From contig NZ_JAGPXT010000008.1 in NCBI RefSeq assembly GCF_018070465.1, positions 62,001-126,000 of the forward strand: a stretch of 64,000 nucleotides of DNA, written 5' to 3'. Positions 19,988 through 28,293 of the stretch are shown here, piece after piece; positions within the stretch are counted from its first letter, which is position 1; every line of letters starts with the position of its first letter. Origin of the DNA: Micromonospora sp. C95 (GTDB lineage Bacteria; Actinomycetota; Actinomycetes; Mycobacteriales; Micromonosporaceae). The notes beneath the pieces are model-generated. The model saw only the letters and a list, made by a program, of their open reading frames with translations, was not told where the DNA came from and did not search any database. The position numbers and the translations under genes were made by a program.

Positions 19988-20059
19988 CTGGGGTGCCTGG
20001 ATTCGAACCAGGAGCTCAAGGCTCCAAAGGCCTGCGGGTTGCCGTTACCCCACACCCCA
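19988..20059 (-). tRNA. tRNA-Gln (anticodon TTG)
   Basis: Read on the minus strand: acceptor TGGGGTG/CACCCCA with the U1-A72 pair typical of tRNA-Gln, D stem GGGT/ACCC, anticodon loop CTTTGGA with TTG, T arm CCTGG-TTCGAAT-CCAGG, discriminator G. CCA is not encoded (GCAA follows). The outermost anticodon-stem pair (27:43) appears to be C-U, a mismatch worth noting. Lies 91 bp upstream of glmU and 26 bp downstream of the HTH gene, all on the same strand. Confidence 0.85.
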
Positions 20060-20085
20060 TGGTGATGTCAAGCCGACAGGCCGCA

Positions 20086-20940
20086 TCAAAGCGCAGAAGT
20101 GCGTTCAGCCGCGGACCGGAACAGCTCGGCGATCATACCTTCTATTTGCCAGTAGAGCTCGCGGCTACGCGGCACATTGATCACGAGGCAGCCTCGGTAC
20201 TCGTCACCACCGTTCCGGCGGACGGTCCTGGGGTTGTGCTTCTTCAGAGTCGCTCGGCGGAAACGCTCGCGTGGCAGCCCGAGCTCGGCCGCCCACCACT
20301 CGGCTGCCGCATCCGGATCGGCGGTCTCGTGAATGCTCACCCGATAGGTCGGCACGGCGCGGTCGACTCCACAGACTTCGAGGAAACGCAGGAACAGGGC
20401 GTGCAGGCCCGGATCGCTGTTGACGAACTGAACATGGTCATCACGACGCCACGGCTTCGACTTGGTGCCCTCGCACCAGTAGATCGCCGCCCCGAGGACG
20501 AGCAGATCGCGGTCGTCGAGTTGACCAACCATCCGCCCGGCCACCGCGTGTGCCTTCGCCTGAGCCTCGTCCCGCTCTCGGCGGTGGTCCACCCAACGAG
20601 CCTCTGTCATCAACTTCGAGTGGGCACGCCGACGCTGCCGCTCCTGCTCGGGGTCGCGTTCCAAAGGAATGTGCCGGACCCAGAGGTACGCCGTCGACCG
20701 GCTCACCCCGAGCTGCCGCGCGATCTCCGGAACCGGGCGGCCCGTCGAGCGCAGCGCCACCGCCTCCGCACGCAGGTCGTCCTTCGCCTGGGGGCGTCTG
20801 GTCCGTTCCGGCGCGGGAACGCCACGCAGCATCTCGTAGATCCGGTTGCGGCCGAGGCCGGTGCGGGCCCGGATCTCCCGGACCGACAGCTGCTCCTCGG
20901 TACGCAGTCGGCGTACTTCGGTGGCGTCGTAACCAGTCAT
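20086..20940 (-). CDS. Double-HTH protein with LAGLIDADG-like C-terminal region
   Basis: 284 residues from ATG 20940 (alternative 20979). Two helix-turn-helix segments are visible: LSVREIRARTGLGRNRIYEML (about 18-38) and RPVPEIARQLGVSRSTAYLWV (about 61-81). A basic, charged linker follows, then a C-terminal domain containing LVLGAAIYWCEGTKSKPWRR, FVNSDPGLHALFLRFLEVCGV and RRATLKKHNPRTVRRN. The LGAAIYWCEG element resembles a degenerate LAGLIDADG motif as found in WhiA and homing endonucleases; this is inference. Similar proteins exist in streptomycetes, annotated as hypothetical or HTH proteins. Placed right before tRNA-Gln. Confidence 0.75.
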   Translation of the reverse strand: MTGYDATEVRRLRTEEQLSVREIRARTGLGRNRIYEMLRGVPAPERTRRPQAKDDLRAEAVALRSTGRPVPEIARQLGVSRSTAYLWVRHIPLERDPEQERQRRRAHSKLMTEARWVDHRRERDEAQAKAHAVAGRMVGQLDDRDLLVLGAAIYWCEGTKSKPWRRDDHVQFVNSDPGLHALFLRFLEVCGVDRAVPTYRVSIHETADPDAAAEWWAAELGLPRERFRRATLKKHNPRTVRRNGGDEYRGCLVINVPRSRELYWQIEGMIAELFRSAAERTSAL

Positions 20941-21072
20941 GCGGTGCAGGTTAGGACGAGCGTACGACACATCAGGCATCCATTCGTGTCCCTGTCTGAT
21001 GCGATCTACCGGGCCCTTAAGTTACGGTGACGTAGGCGTAGATTGCGAACCGACCGTCCCCTGCGAGGTGCC

Positions 21073-22032
21073 ATGTCCGCCGCTGTTCTCGACCCGCAAC
21101 CGACCAGCCCCAAGCCCCTCACCCAGGGCACCCAGTCACGCGGCATCCTGATCGCGCTGTGGTCCTTCGTGGTGATCCCGTTCGCGGCGCTGATCGCCGC
21201 CGTGCCGGTGGCCTGGGGTGGCTGGCTCAGCTGGGTCGACGTGGGCATCGCCGCCTTCTGGTACGTGCTGTCGGGCCTGGGCATCACGGTCGGCTACCAC
21301 CGCTACTTCACCCATGGATCGTTCAAGGCGAAGCGGTGGCTGCGCATCGCGATGGCCGCCTCGGGCTCACTCGCCGTGCAGGGCGAGATCATCCAGTGGG
21401 TGGCCGATCACCGGCGGCACCACGCCTTCTCCGACCTGGAGGGGGACCCGCACTCACCGTGGCGGTTCGGCACCACGGTGCGGGGTCTGGTCAAGGGGCT
21501 GTTCCACGCCCACATGGGCTGGTTGTTCGGGCGGGAGTTGTCCAACCGGGAGCGCTTCGCGCCGGATCTGGTGGCCGACCGGGACATCCGGCGGATGGAC
21601 CGGTTCTTTCCGGTGCTGGTGATCGTCTCGGTGCTCGGGCCAGCGTTCATGGGCTTGTTGTTGACGTGGTCCTGGCAGGGCGCGTTGAGTGCACTGTTCT
21701 GGGCCGGCCTGGTTCGCATCTCGTTGCTGCACCACGTGACCTGGTCGATCAACTCGGTCTGCCACGTGTACGGGGAGCGGCCGTTCATGATGCGCCACGG
21801 TGACCGGGCGGCGAACTTCTGGCCGCTGGCGCTGCTGTCCTTCGGGGAAAGCTGGCACAACCTGCACCATGCCGATCCGACGAGCGCCCGGCACGGTGTG
21901 CTGCGGGGGCAGATCGACATCTCGGCCCGGGTGATCTGGCTGTTCGAGAAGGTCGGCGCGGCGTGGGACGTGCGCTGGCCGAAGCCGGAACGGATCGCGG
22001 CGAAGCTGGCCAAGCCGGCGGTCCAACGGTAA
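21073..22032 (+). CDS. Acyl-CoA/lipid delta-9-type fatty acid desaturase
   Basis: 319-residue integral membrane di-iron desaturase. The three histidine boxes are present: HRYFTH, HRRHH and HNLHH (within GESWHNLHHADPTSARHG). Hydrophobic pairs of helices at about residues 25-70 and 180-215 fit the four-helix desaturase layout. ATG at 21073 with GAGGTG five bases upstream. Introduces a double bond in membrane acyl chains using O2 and an electron donor. The TetR gene 107 bp downstream on the same strand may regulate it. Confidence 0.9.
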   Translation: MSAAVLDPQPTSPKPLTQGTQSRGILIALWSFVVIPFAALIAAVPVAWGGWLSWVDVGIAAFWYVLSGLGITVGYHRYFTHGSFKAKRWLRIAMAASGSLAVQGEIIQWVADHRRHHAFSDLEGDPHSPWRFGTTVRGLVKGLFHAHMGWLFGRELSNRERFAPDLVADRDIRRMDRFFPVLVIVSVLGPAFMGLLLTWSWQGALSALFWAGLVRISLLHHVTWSINSVCHVYGERPFMMRHGDRAANFWPLALLSFGESWHNLHHADPTSARHGVLRGQIDISARVIWLFEKVGAAWDVRWPKPERIAAKLAKPAVQR

Positions 22033-22139
22033 CCGGGCGACCAACCCGCAAGTTACCTGGCAGTATGTTTCGGGTGACCGGGCGGAAGACAGGCAGCATC
22101 CCACGACAGGGCGTTACCGAGCGCCAGCGAGGTGACGAG

Positions 22140-22823
22140 ATGGCCGAGACTCCCCACGTGGAGGGCGGCAAGCGGCGGCGGGTGGTGCCGGCACCGGGCA
22201 AGCCGACGGCCCGGGTACGTATGTCCGCCGCTCAGCGTCGCGAGCAGTTGATCTCGATCGGCCGACAGATCTTCGCCGAGCGCGGTTTCGACGCCACCTC
22301 CATCGAGGAGGTCGCGTCGCGGGCGAAGGTCTCCAAGCCGGTGGTCTACGAGCACTTCGGCGGCAAGGAGGGGCTCTATGCGGTGGTGGTGGACCGGGAG
22401 GTCCGGTCCCTGCTGGATCGGATCACCACGGCGCTGACCGCAGGTCATCCACGGGAGTTGCTGGAACAGGCCGCACTGGCGCTGCTCGGCTACATCGAGG
22501 AGGAGACCAGCGGGTTCCGGGTGCTGGTGCGGGAGTCGCCCGTGCTCTCGGCGACCGGCAACTTCAGCAGCGTGATGAACGACGTGGCGCATCAGGTGGA
22601 GCACATCCTCGGCGCCGAGTTCTCCAGCCGGGGTTACGACCCGAAGTTGGCCGAGTTGTACGCGCAGGCACTGGTGGGCATGGTCGCGTTGACCGGCCGC
22701 TGGTGGCTGGAGGTGCGTAAGCCGCGGAAGGAGGCGGTCGCCGCGCACCTGGTCAATCTTTCCTGGAACGGGTTGTCGCATCTGGAGGCCAAGCCGGGGC
22801 TGATCACCGCAGGTGGACGCTGA
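22140..22823 (+). CDS. TetR-family transcriptional regulator
   Basis: 227 residues from ATG 22140, behind GAGGTGA. A basic N-terminal arm (GGKRRRVVPAPGKPTARVR) precedes the TetR HTH (RREQLISIGRQIFAERGFDATSIEEVASRAKVSKPVVYEHFGGKEGLY). The C-terminal ligand/dimer domain ends with a tryptophan-rich TGRWWLEVRKPRKE segment. In M. tuberculosis a TetR gene (Rv1019) also sits next to glmU, so this may be the ortholog. Ligand unknown; control of the upstream desaturase is a reasonable guess. Confidence 0.88.
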   Translation: MAETPHVEGGKRRRVVPAPGKPTARVRMSAAQRREQLISIGRQIFAERGFDATSIEEVASRAKVSKPVVYEHFGGKEGLYAVVVDREVRSLLDRITTALTAGHPRELLEQAALALLGYIEEETSGFRVLVRESPVLSATGNFSSVMNDVAHQVEHILGAEFSSRGYDPKLAELYAQALVGMVALTGRWWLEVRKPRKEAVAAHLVNLSWNGLSHLEAKPGLITAGGR

Positions 22824-22828
22824 CCGGC

Positions 22829-23305
22829 TCAGCGGCGGTGGATCTCGGCGACCGGGTGGTTCCGGCGGTTCCGCTCGGCCTCGGCGTCCTCGTGCGGGCC
22901 GACCTTGTCGTAGAGGCCGGTGCCGAGAAGGATCAGCCCGAACAGCATCGAGACGATCACCGTCGACATGGAGAAGTTCAGGAAGTTGGCCTCGGTCTGG
23001 AGCACCGACATCATCAGGATGCTGGTGACCAGGAAGACCGCTCCGGCGGTGAGGTTCATGTAGTGGCCGAGGTTGGTTCGCCGGGACGCGCCGATGATGA
23101 GCACGATCCCGAAGGCGATGGAGGCCAGCGAGAAGGCCAGGTTGGTGCGCAGTCCGAGAGCCCAGTTGCCGTTCCGACCGAACAGTGGGTCACCCCAGGT
23201 GAGCGCGGTTCCCCAGACGCCGAAGATCAGGATGTAGAGCCCGATCAGACCGGACAGCACCCGGTAGAACGGCCGCGCCGGATGATTCACCGGAAAATGC
23301 GGCAT
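22829..23305 (-). CDS. DUF4383 membrane protein, copy 1
   Basis: 158 residues from ATG 23305 with a perfect GGAGG. Four predicted membrane helices; begins MPHFPVNHPARPFYRVLSGLIGLYI, the DUF4383 signature, and ends in a charged cytoplasmic tail (EDAEAERNRRNHPVAEIHRR). Converges on the TetR gene with only 5 bp between stops. Paralogue of the next gene, with about the same length and the same NHPARP-YR start. Function unknown. Confidence 0.8.
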   Translation of the reverse strand: MPHFPVNHPARPFYRVLSGLIGLYILIFGVWGTALTWGDPLFGRNGNWALGLRTNLAFSLASIAFGIVLIIGASRRTNLGHYMNLTAGAVFLVTSILMMSVLQTEANFLNFSMSTVIVSMLFGLILLGTGLYDKVGPHEDAEAERNRRNHPVAEIHRR

Positions 23306-23492
23306 CGCTTCCTCCACGCAAAGCGGGACAACAAGAACATTGTCCCCCAGTCGCGCAGCCCACGTCCCCCGAACGCCAATCCAGCAGCATAGCCACGCCG
23401 GGATTCGACCGCGGGCTACCTGATGCGCAACCATGCACCTCAAGACCCCCCGCCCCCGGCCGGGCGCTCCGGACGGATGCACAACCCCGACA

Positions 23493-23566
23493 GGTTTTCG
23501 CCGGAGCCCGACCCGCGCAGGGATCAAGCCTGACCGCCCGGAGCGGGTCGGGCTCCGGCGAAAACC
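23493..23566 (-). terminator. Long hairpin downstream of DUF4383 copy 2
   Basis: Perfect 24-bp inverted repeat: arms 23493-23516 and 23543-23566, loop 26 bp. The arms begin GGTTTTCGCCGGAGCCCGAC. It is 20 bp past the stop of the 23587-24042 gene in the direction of transcription. The rest of this 281-bp gap up to the start of copy 1 shows no gene. Confidence 0.8.
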
Positions 23567-23586
23567 CCAACCGGAACCAAAAATCC

Positions 23587-24042
23587 TCAGAGCACGAGCC
23601 GAGCCTTCTGCCACGCCTCGTGCTCATCGTCGCTGCCGACCTTGCCGTACATGCCGGCCATCAGCAGCACCAGGCTGAGCACCATCTGGACGATCACCGT
23701 GGCGACGCTGAGGTTGAAGATGTTGGCCTCGGTCCGGATGAGGGCGAGGCCCGCCAGGCTGACCACCATGATCAGGTACGCCGACCACTGGTTGACCAGC
23801 ACGTCGAGGTTGCGCCCGATGGCGGTGCCGGCCAGCACGATCGCACCGACCACGATGCTGAACAGGGAGAAGCCGAGGTTCGTACCCTGCCCCAGCACCT
23901 GAGTGTCGCCCTGGCGGAAGTAGGGCTCGCCGGTGCTGGTCAGGAGGCCGATCACACCGAAGGCCACCAGGTACAGACCGATCAGCCCGCCGATCGCCCG
24001 GTAGATCGGCCGCGCGGGGTGGTTGACGGGGGTGTGGGCCAT
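23587..24042 (-). CDS. DUF4383 membrane protein, copy 2
   Basis: 151 residues, four membrane helices, starting MAHTPVNHPARPIYRAIGGLIGLYL. It shares with the downstream paralogue the N-terminal NHPARP motif, the glycine-rich first helix and the RTEANIFN/QTEANFLN segment before the last helix. GGAGA lies upstream of the ATG. A hairpin separates the two copies, so they have separate ends and the copy-1 gene needs its own promoter. Function unknown. Confidence 0.8.
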   Translation of the reverse strand: MAHTPVNHPARPIYRAIGGLIGLYLVAFGVIGLLTSTGEPYFRQGDTQVLGQGTNLGFSLFSIVVGAIVLAGTAIGRNLDVLVNQWSAYLIMVVSLAGLALIRTEANIFNLSVATVIVQMVLSLVLLMAGMYGKVGSDDEHEAWQKARLVL

Positions 24043-24158
24043 GTCTGTGTCTCCAACGCCGTTGGGTGAGGGTCGACGGCGATTCTCCCGTATCCGGCGC
24101 TGTGACGCCGCACACGGGGTCCCGGGAACGGCACGTCAGGGCGGTGTGACCGGCCGGG

Positions 24159-25961
24159 TCAGCTGGCGGGGATCTCGTCGGCCAGGGTCAGCCAGGCCTG
24201 CTCGGCCTCCTCCCGCTCGCCGCGTACCTGACTGAGCTGGGCGTCCAGCTCGGCCACCTTGCTGTAGTCGGTGGCATTCGCGGCGAGTTGGTCGAGCAGG
24301 GTGGCCTCCTTCTGTTCCAGCTTGCCGACCTGCCGTTCGAGGCGGGCCAGTTCCTTGCGGGCCTGCCGGGCCTCGGCGGCGCTCATCCCACCACCGGCCG
24401 GGGCGGTGGTCGAGGCCGCGGGCGCTGGCGTACGCCCGGACCGCGAGCGGTCGTCGGCGCGGGCGAGGTACTCGTCGACCCCGCCGGTCAGGTGCACCAG
24501 CCGGCCGTCGCCGAACATGCCGTACGCGGTGTCGGTGACCCGCTCGACCAGGTAGCGGTCGTGGCTGGCCACCACGATCGTGCCGGGCCAGGAGTCGAGC
24601 AGGTCCTCCAACGCGGCGAGGGTGTCGGTGTCGAGGTCGTTTGTGGGCTCGTCGAACAGCAGCACGTTCGGTTCACCGGCCAGCAGCCGCAGCATCTGGA
24701 GTCGACGCCGCTCGCCGCCGGAGAGATCACCGACCGGGGTCCAGAGGCGCCGGTCGTCGAAGCCGAACACCTCGGCGAGCTGGGCGGCGGAGATCTCCCG
24801 ATCGCCGAGGCGGACCCGCCGGGCGACCTCCTCGACGGCTTCGAGGACGCGCAGGTCGCTTGGCAGTTCGGCGAGTTCCTGGGAGAGGAAGGCAGGCCGG
24901 ACCGTACTGCCGGTGATCAGCCGCCCGCTGTCCGGACGGGTGACGCCGGCCAGCATCCGCAGCAGGGTGGTCTTGCCCGCGCCGTTGGCGCCGAGGATGG
25001 CGACCCGGTCACCGGGACCGACCTGCCAGCTGACCTCGTCGAGGATGGTCTTGGGTCCGGCGTGCAGCCGGACGTGTTCCAGGTCGTACACCTGCTTGCC
25101 GAGCCGGGCGGTGGCCAGCCGTTGCAGCGACGTGGTGTCGCGCGGCGGTGGCACGTCGGCGATGAGCGCGTTGGCGGCATCGATCCGGAACTTCGGCTTC
25201 GAGGTGCGGGCCGGCGGGCCGCGGCGCAGCCAGGCGATCTCCTTGCGGAGGAGGTTCTGCCGGCGGGCCTCGGTGGCGGCGGCGATCCGTTCCCGCTCGG
25301 CGCGGGCGAGGATCCAGGCCGCGTAGCCGCCCTCGTAGGCCCGCACGGTCTGGTCGGCGACCTCCCAGGTGGTGGTGCAGACGGCGTCGAGGAACCACCG
25401 GTCGTGGGTGACCACGACCAGGGCGCCCTTGCGGCCGAGCAGGTGCCGGGCCAGCCAGTCGACGCCGCTGACGTCGAGGTGGTTGGTGGGTTCGTCGAGG
25501 ATGAGCAGGTCGGCGTCGCGGACCAGCAGGGCGGCCAGGGCCACCCGGCGGCGCTCGCCACCGGACATCGGCCCGACCGGGGCGTCGAGGCCCAGGTGGG
25601 GCATGCCGAGCCCGTCGAGGATGGCGCGTACGCCGGCGTCACCGGCCCATTCGTGCTCCGCACCCATGCTCTCGGCGAGCCACTCGGTGCCGAGGACGAC
25701 GTCGCGGACGGTGGCCTCGGGGCTGAGGGTGAGGTTCTGGGGAAGCCAGGCGACACGCAGGTCACGGCGGTGGGTGACCCGACCGTCGTCGGGCGCTTCG
25801 ATACGGGTCAGCAGCCGTAGCAGGGTGGACTTGCCGGCGCCGTTGAGCCCGACGACGCCGATCCGGTCGGCGTCGTCCAGGCCGAGCGAGACCTCGGTGA
25901 GCAGTGGCCCGGCCGCGCCGTAGCCCTTGGACACCCGGTCCAGGTTGACGATGTTGGCCAC
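24159..25961 (-). CDS. ABC-F family ATPase (translation factor type)
   Basis: 600 residues with two complete nucleotide-binding domains and no membrane helices. Walker A motifs GLNGAGKST and GANGAGKTT, signatures MSGGERRR and LSGGERRR, and Walker B LLILDEPTNHLD and VLLFDEPTNDLD. A C-terminal coiled coil (QARKELARLERQVGKLEQKEA...) is like that of Uup-type members. GTG start at 25961 sits behind GGAAGGTGG; the ATG 15 bp upstream overlaps that ribosome site. ABC-F proteins act on the ribosome; whether this one confers antibiotic protection or has a housekeeping role cannot be told. Confidence 0.9.
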   Translation of the reverse strand: MANIVNLDRVSKGYGAAGPLLTEVSLGLDDADRIGVVGLNGAGKSTLLRLLTRIEAPDDGRVTHRRDLRVAWLPQNLTLSPEATVRDVVLGTEWLAESMGAEHEWAGDAGVRAILDGLGMPHLGLDAPVGPMSGGERRRVALAALLVRDADLLILDEPTNHLDVSGVDWLARHLLGRKGALVVVTHDRWFLDAVCTTTWEVADQTVRAYEGGYAAWILARAERERIAAATEARRQNLLRKEIAWLRRGPPARTSKPKFRIDAANALIADVPPPRDTTSLQRLATARLGKQVYDLEHVRLHAGPKTILDEVSWQVGPGDRVAILGANGAGKTTLLRMLAGVTRPDSGRLITGSTVRPAFLSQELAELPSDLRVLEAVEEVARRVRLGDREISAAQLAEVFGFDDRRLWTPVGDLSGGERRRLQMLRLLAGEPNVLLFDEPTNDLDTDTLAALEDLLDSWPGTIVVASHDRYLVERVTDTAYGMFGDGRLVHLTGGVDEYLARADDRSRSGRTPAPAASTTAPAGGGMSAAEARQARKELARLERQVGKLEQKEATLLDQLAANATDYSKVAELDAQLSQVRGEREEAEQAWLTLADEIPAS

Positions 25962-26186
25962 GTACCCACCTTCCATGATCAAGGCGTCCCGGTGCCGGGG
26001 GCACCTGGGGACGCCTGTCGTTCCAGGGTACGCGGAACACTTCCGTCTCTCGGCGACCGCCCGAGCCGGCCCACTCCCGAGCACGATCCGTTTCCGCCAT
26101 CAGCTCGACAGGCGACCCGCCGGGACCACAGCGCCCGACCACCCTCGGCTCAGCAGGGCCGCCAGCCGGAGGCGGCCTGTCGGGCG

Positions 26187-27134
26187 TCAGCTGACCCGGG
26201 CGCCGTGCACCGGACCGTGGGCGACCCGGGCCTGCCGGCACACCCCGGCGGCCTCCAGCTCGGCGGCGACGCGTTCAGCGTCGGCGGCGTCGGCGGTGAG
26301 GAACACGCAGGTGGGCCCCGACCCGGAGACGATGCCGGCCAGCGCCCCGGCCGCCTCGCCGGCCTTCAGGGTGCTCGCCAGCGACGGCCGCATGGCCAGG
26401 GCGGCATCCTGAAGGTCGTTGCCGAGGGTCGGGGCGAGCACCCTGGGGTCGCGCTGGCGCAGTGCGGCGAGCAGGCCGTCGGTGCTGCCCAGGGGCGGGC
26501 CGGCGGCGCCGGTCTCACGGAGCCGGTCGAGTTCCCGGTACGCCTGGGGGGTGGACAGACCGCCCTCGGCGATGGCGACCACCCAGTGCCAGGAGGTGGG
26601 CCGGGCCAGCACCGGGCTGACCGCCTCGCCCCGGCCGGTGCCCAACGCGGTGCCGCCGTGGATCAGGAAGGGCACGTCCGAGCCGAGGTCGGCGGCGATG
26701 CTCGCCAACTCGTCTCGGGACAGGCCGGTGCCCCACAGCGCGTCGCAGGCGACCAGGGCCGCCGCCGCGTCGGCGCTACCGCCGGCGAGCCCACCGGCCA
26801 GCGGGATCTGCTTGCGCAGGTGCAGCCGGGCGTGGGGCATGACGCCGGCGTACCCGGCGAGGGCGTGCGCGGCCCGGATGATCAGGTTGGAGTCGTCCAG
26901 GGCGAGTTCTCCGGTGCCCTCGCCCTCCATGGTGAGGGTAAGCGTGTCGCCCCGCCGCGCGGTCAACTCGTCGTAGATCGAGATCGCGTGGTAGACGGTG
27001 TTCAGCTCGTGGTAGCCGTCCCGGCGCAGCGGGCCGACCCCCAGGTGCAGGTTGACCTTGGCGGGCACCCGTACCCGGACCGGACCGATCGCCCCGCGCG
27101 GCTCGTCGTCGTCCGGTCGCCAGGCCTCGGTCAC
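26187..27134 (-). CDS. ispE: 4-diphosphocytidyl-2-C-methyl-D-erythritol kinase
   Basis: 315 residues, GHMP kinase. VRVPAKVNLHLGVGPLRRDGYHEL at the N-terminus and PLAGGLAGGSADAAA in the phosphate loop identify IspE; SGSGPTCVFL is the third GHMP motif. Phosphorylates CDP-ME in the MEP isoprenoid pathway. GTG start at 27134 overlaps the stop of the upstream Uma2-like fragment (GTGA), implying translational coupling to it. The longer open frame to 27722 is antisense to nothing real and has no ribosome site. Confidence 0.94.
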   Translation of the reverse strand: MTEAWRPDDDEPRGAIGPVRVRVPAKVNLHLGVGPLRRDGYHELNTVYHAISIYDELTARRGDTLTLTMEGEGTGELALDDSNLIIRAAHALAGYAGVMPHARLHLRKQIPLAGGLAGGSADAAAALVACDALWGTGLSRDELASIAADLGSDVPFLIHGGTALGTGRGEAVSPVLARPTSWHWVVAIAEGGLSTPQAYRELDRLRETGAAGPPLGSTDGLLAALRQRDPRVLAPTLGNDLQDAALAMRPSLASTLKAGEAAGALAGIVSGSGPTCVFLTADAADAERVAAELEAAGVCRQARVAHGPVHGARVS

Positions 27135-27370
27135 GGGGTGATGTCCCGGACGGGCAACCGCACGTCGAACGGCTTGGTCACGATCAGCTCCTCGGCGGAG
27201 TCGGCGGCCAGCTCGTAGCGGCCGTCGACAAGGTCGTACGCGTACACGTGCACGGGATTCTGCTCGATCCGCCAGTAGTGCGGGATCCCGGCGTCGGCGT
27301 AGTCGGCGGGCTTCTCCAACCGGTCCCCCCACATGCCGGACACGTCGGAATCGGTCGGCTGGGCGGTCAC
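27131..27370 (-). CDS. N-terminally truncated Uma2-family (DUF820) protein
   Basis: 79 residues. The sequence DRLEKPADYADAGIPHYWRIE followed by VYAYDLVDGRYEL matches the C-terminal third of Uma2-family proteins, which are about 190 residues and have a PD-(D/E)XK nuclease-like fold. The catalytic N-terminal part is missing, so nuclease activity is not expected. Still, it has a good start: GTG 27370 with GAGGAGG nine bases upstream, and it runs without interruption into a GTGA overlap with ispE. Likely a decayed gene whose translation signals have been retained as the ispE leader. Confidence 0.65.
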   Translation of the reverse strand: MTAQPTDSDVSGMWGDRLEKPADYADAGIPHYWRIEQNPVHVYAYDLVDGRYELAADSAEELIVTKPFDVRLPVRDITP

Positions 27371-27402
27371 TGGTACACCTCCTCGGCGGGCACGGGCTCA
27401 GC

Positions 27403-28275
27403 CTACTGCGCTGCCGGCGTACGGCTCGGGGCCGACGCGGCGACGGCGGCGAACTGCTCGACGGTGAGTGACTCGCCGCGTGCGCCGGGGTCGACTCCGG
27501 CGGCGGTAAGCGCGACGGCGGCCCGGTCGGCACTGCCGGCCCAGCCGGACAGGGCGGCGCGCAGGGTCTTGCGCCGCTGCGCGAAGGCGGCGTCGACCAC
27601 CGCGAAGACCTGGTGGCGGGGAACGTCGGCGCGGGGCGGCTCGCGGCGGGTGAAGGCGACCAGACCGGAGTCGACGTTGGGCACCGGCCAGAACACGTTC
27701 GGCGGCACCTTCCCGGCGGCACGGGCGTGGGCGTACCAGGCGAGCTTGACCGACGGTATGCCGTACACCTTGGAACCGGGACCGGCGACGAGCCGGTCGG
27801 CGACCTCTTTCTGCACCATCACCAGCCCATGCCGGAGGCTTGGCAACTCGGCGAGCAGGTGCAGCACCACGGGCACGGCGACGTTGTAGGGCAGGTTCGC
27901 CACCAACGCGGTGGGCGCCGGGTCGGCCAGGTCCGCGGCGGTGATCCGCAGGGCGTCCGCGTGGTGCACGTTGAGCCGGTCGGCGGCCGGGCCGGCGTGC
28001 CGGGCGGCGGTACCGGCGAGCGCGCCGGCCAGCGTGGCGTCGATCTCGACGGCGTGCACGTGGGCGGCGGCGGGCAGCAGGGCGAGGGTGAGCGAACCCA
28101 GCCCCGGGCCGACCTCCAACACCACGTCGTCGGGAGCGAGCCCGGCGGTGGCGACGATCCGGCGGACCGTGTTGGGGTCGTGCACGAAGTTCTGGCCGAG
28201 CTTCTTGGTGGGTGCGACGCCGAGCCGGGCGGCGAGGTCCCGGATCTCCGCCGGGCCGAGCAGGTCTGCGGCCAT
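27403..28275 (-). CDS. rsmA: 16S rRNA dimethyladenosine transferase RsmA/KsgA
   Basis: 290 residues. [17 protein letters not shown], the SAM motif [16 protein letters not shown], the acidic loop AVEID and the catalytic [11 protein letters not shown] are all present. Dimethylates two adjacent adenines in helix 45 of 16S rRNA. ATG at 28275. It lies 18 bp after tatD with no gene between; in mycobacteria rpfB occupies this position. Confidence 0.96.
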   Translation of the reverse strand: MAADLLGPAEIRDLAARLGVAPTKKLGQNFVHDPNTVRRIVATAGLAPDDVVLEVGPGLGSLTLALLPAAAHVHAVEIDATLAGALAGTAARHAGPAADRLNVHHADALRITAADLADPAPTALVANLPYNVAVPVVLHLLAELPSLRHGLVMVQKEVADRLVAGPGSKVYGIPSVKLAWYAHARAAGKVPPNVFWPVPNVDSGLVAFTRREPPRADVPRHQVFAVVDAAFAQRRKTLRAALSGWAGSADRAAVALTAAGVDPGARGESLTVEQFAAVAASAPSRTPAAQ

Positions 28276-28293
28276 AACCCGACAGCGTACGGG

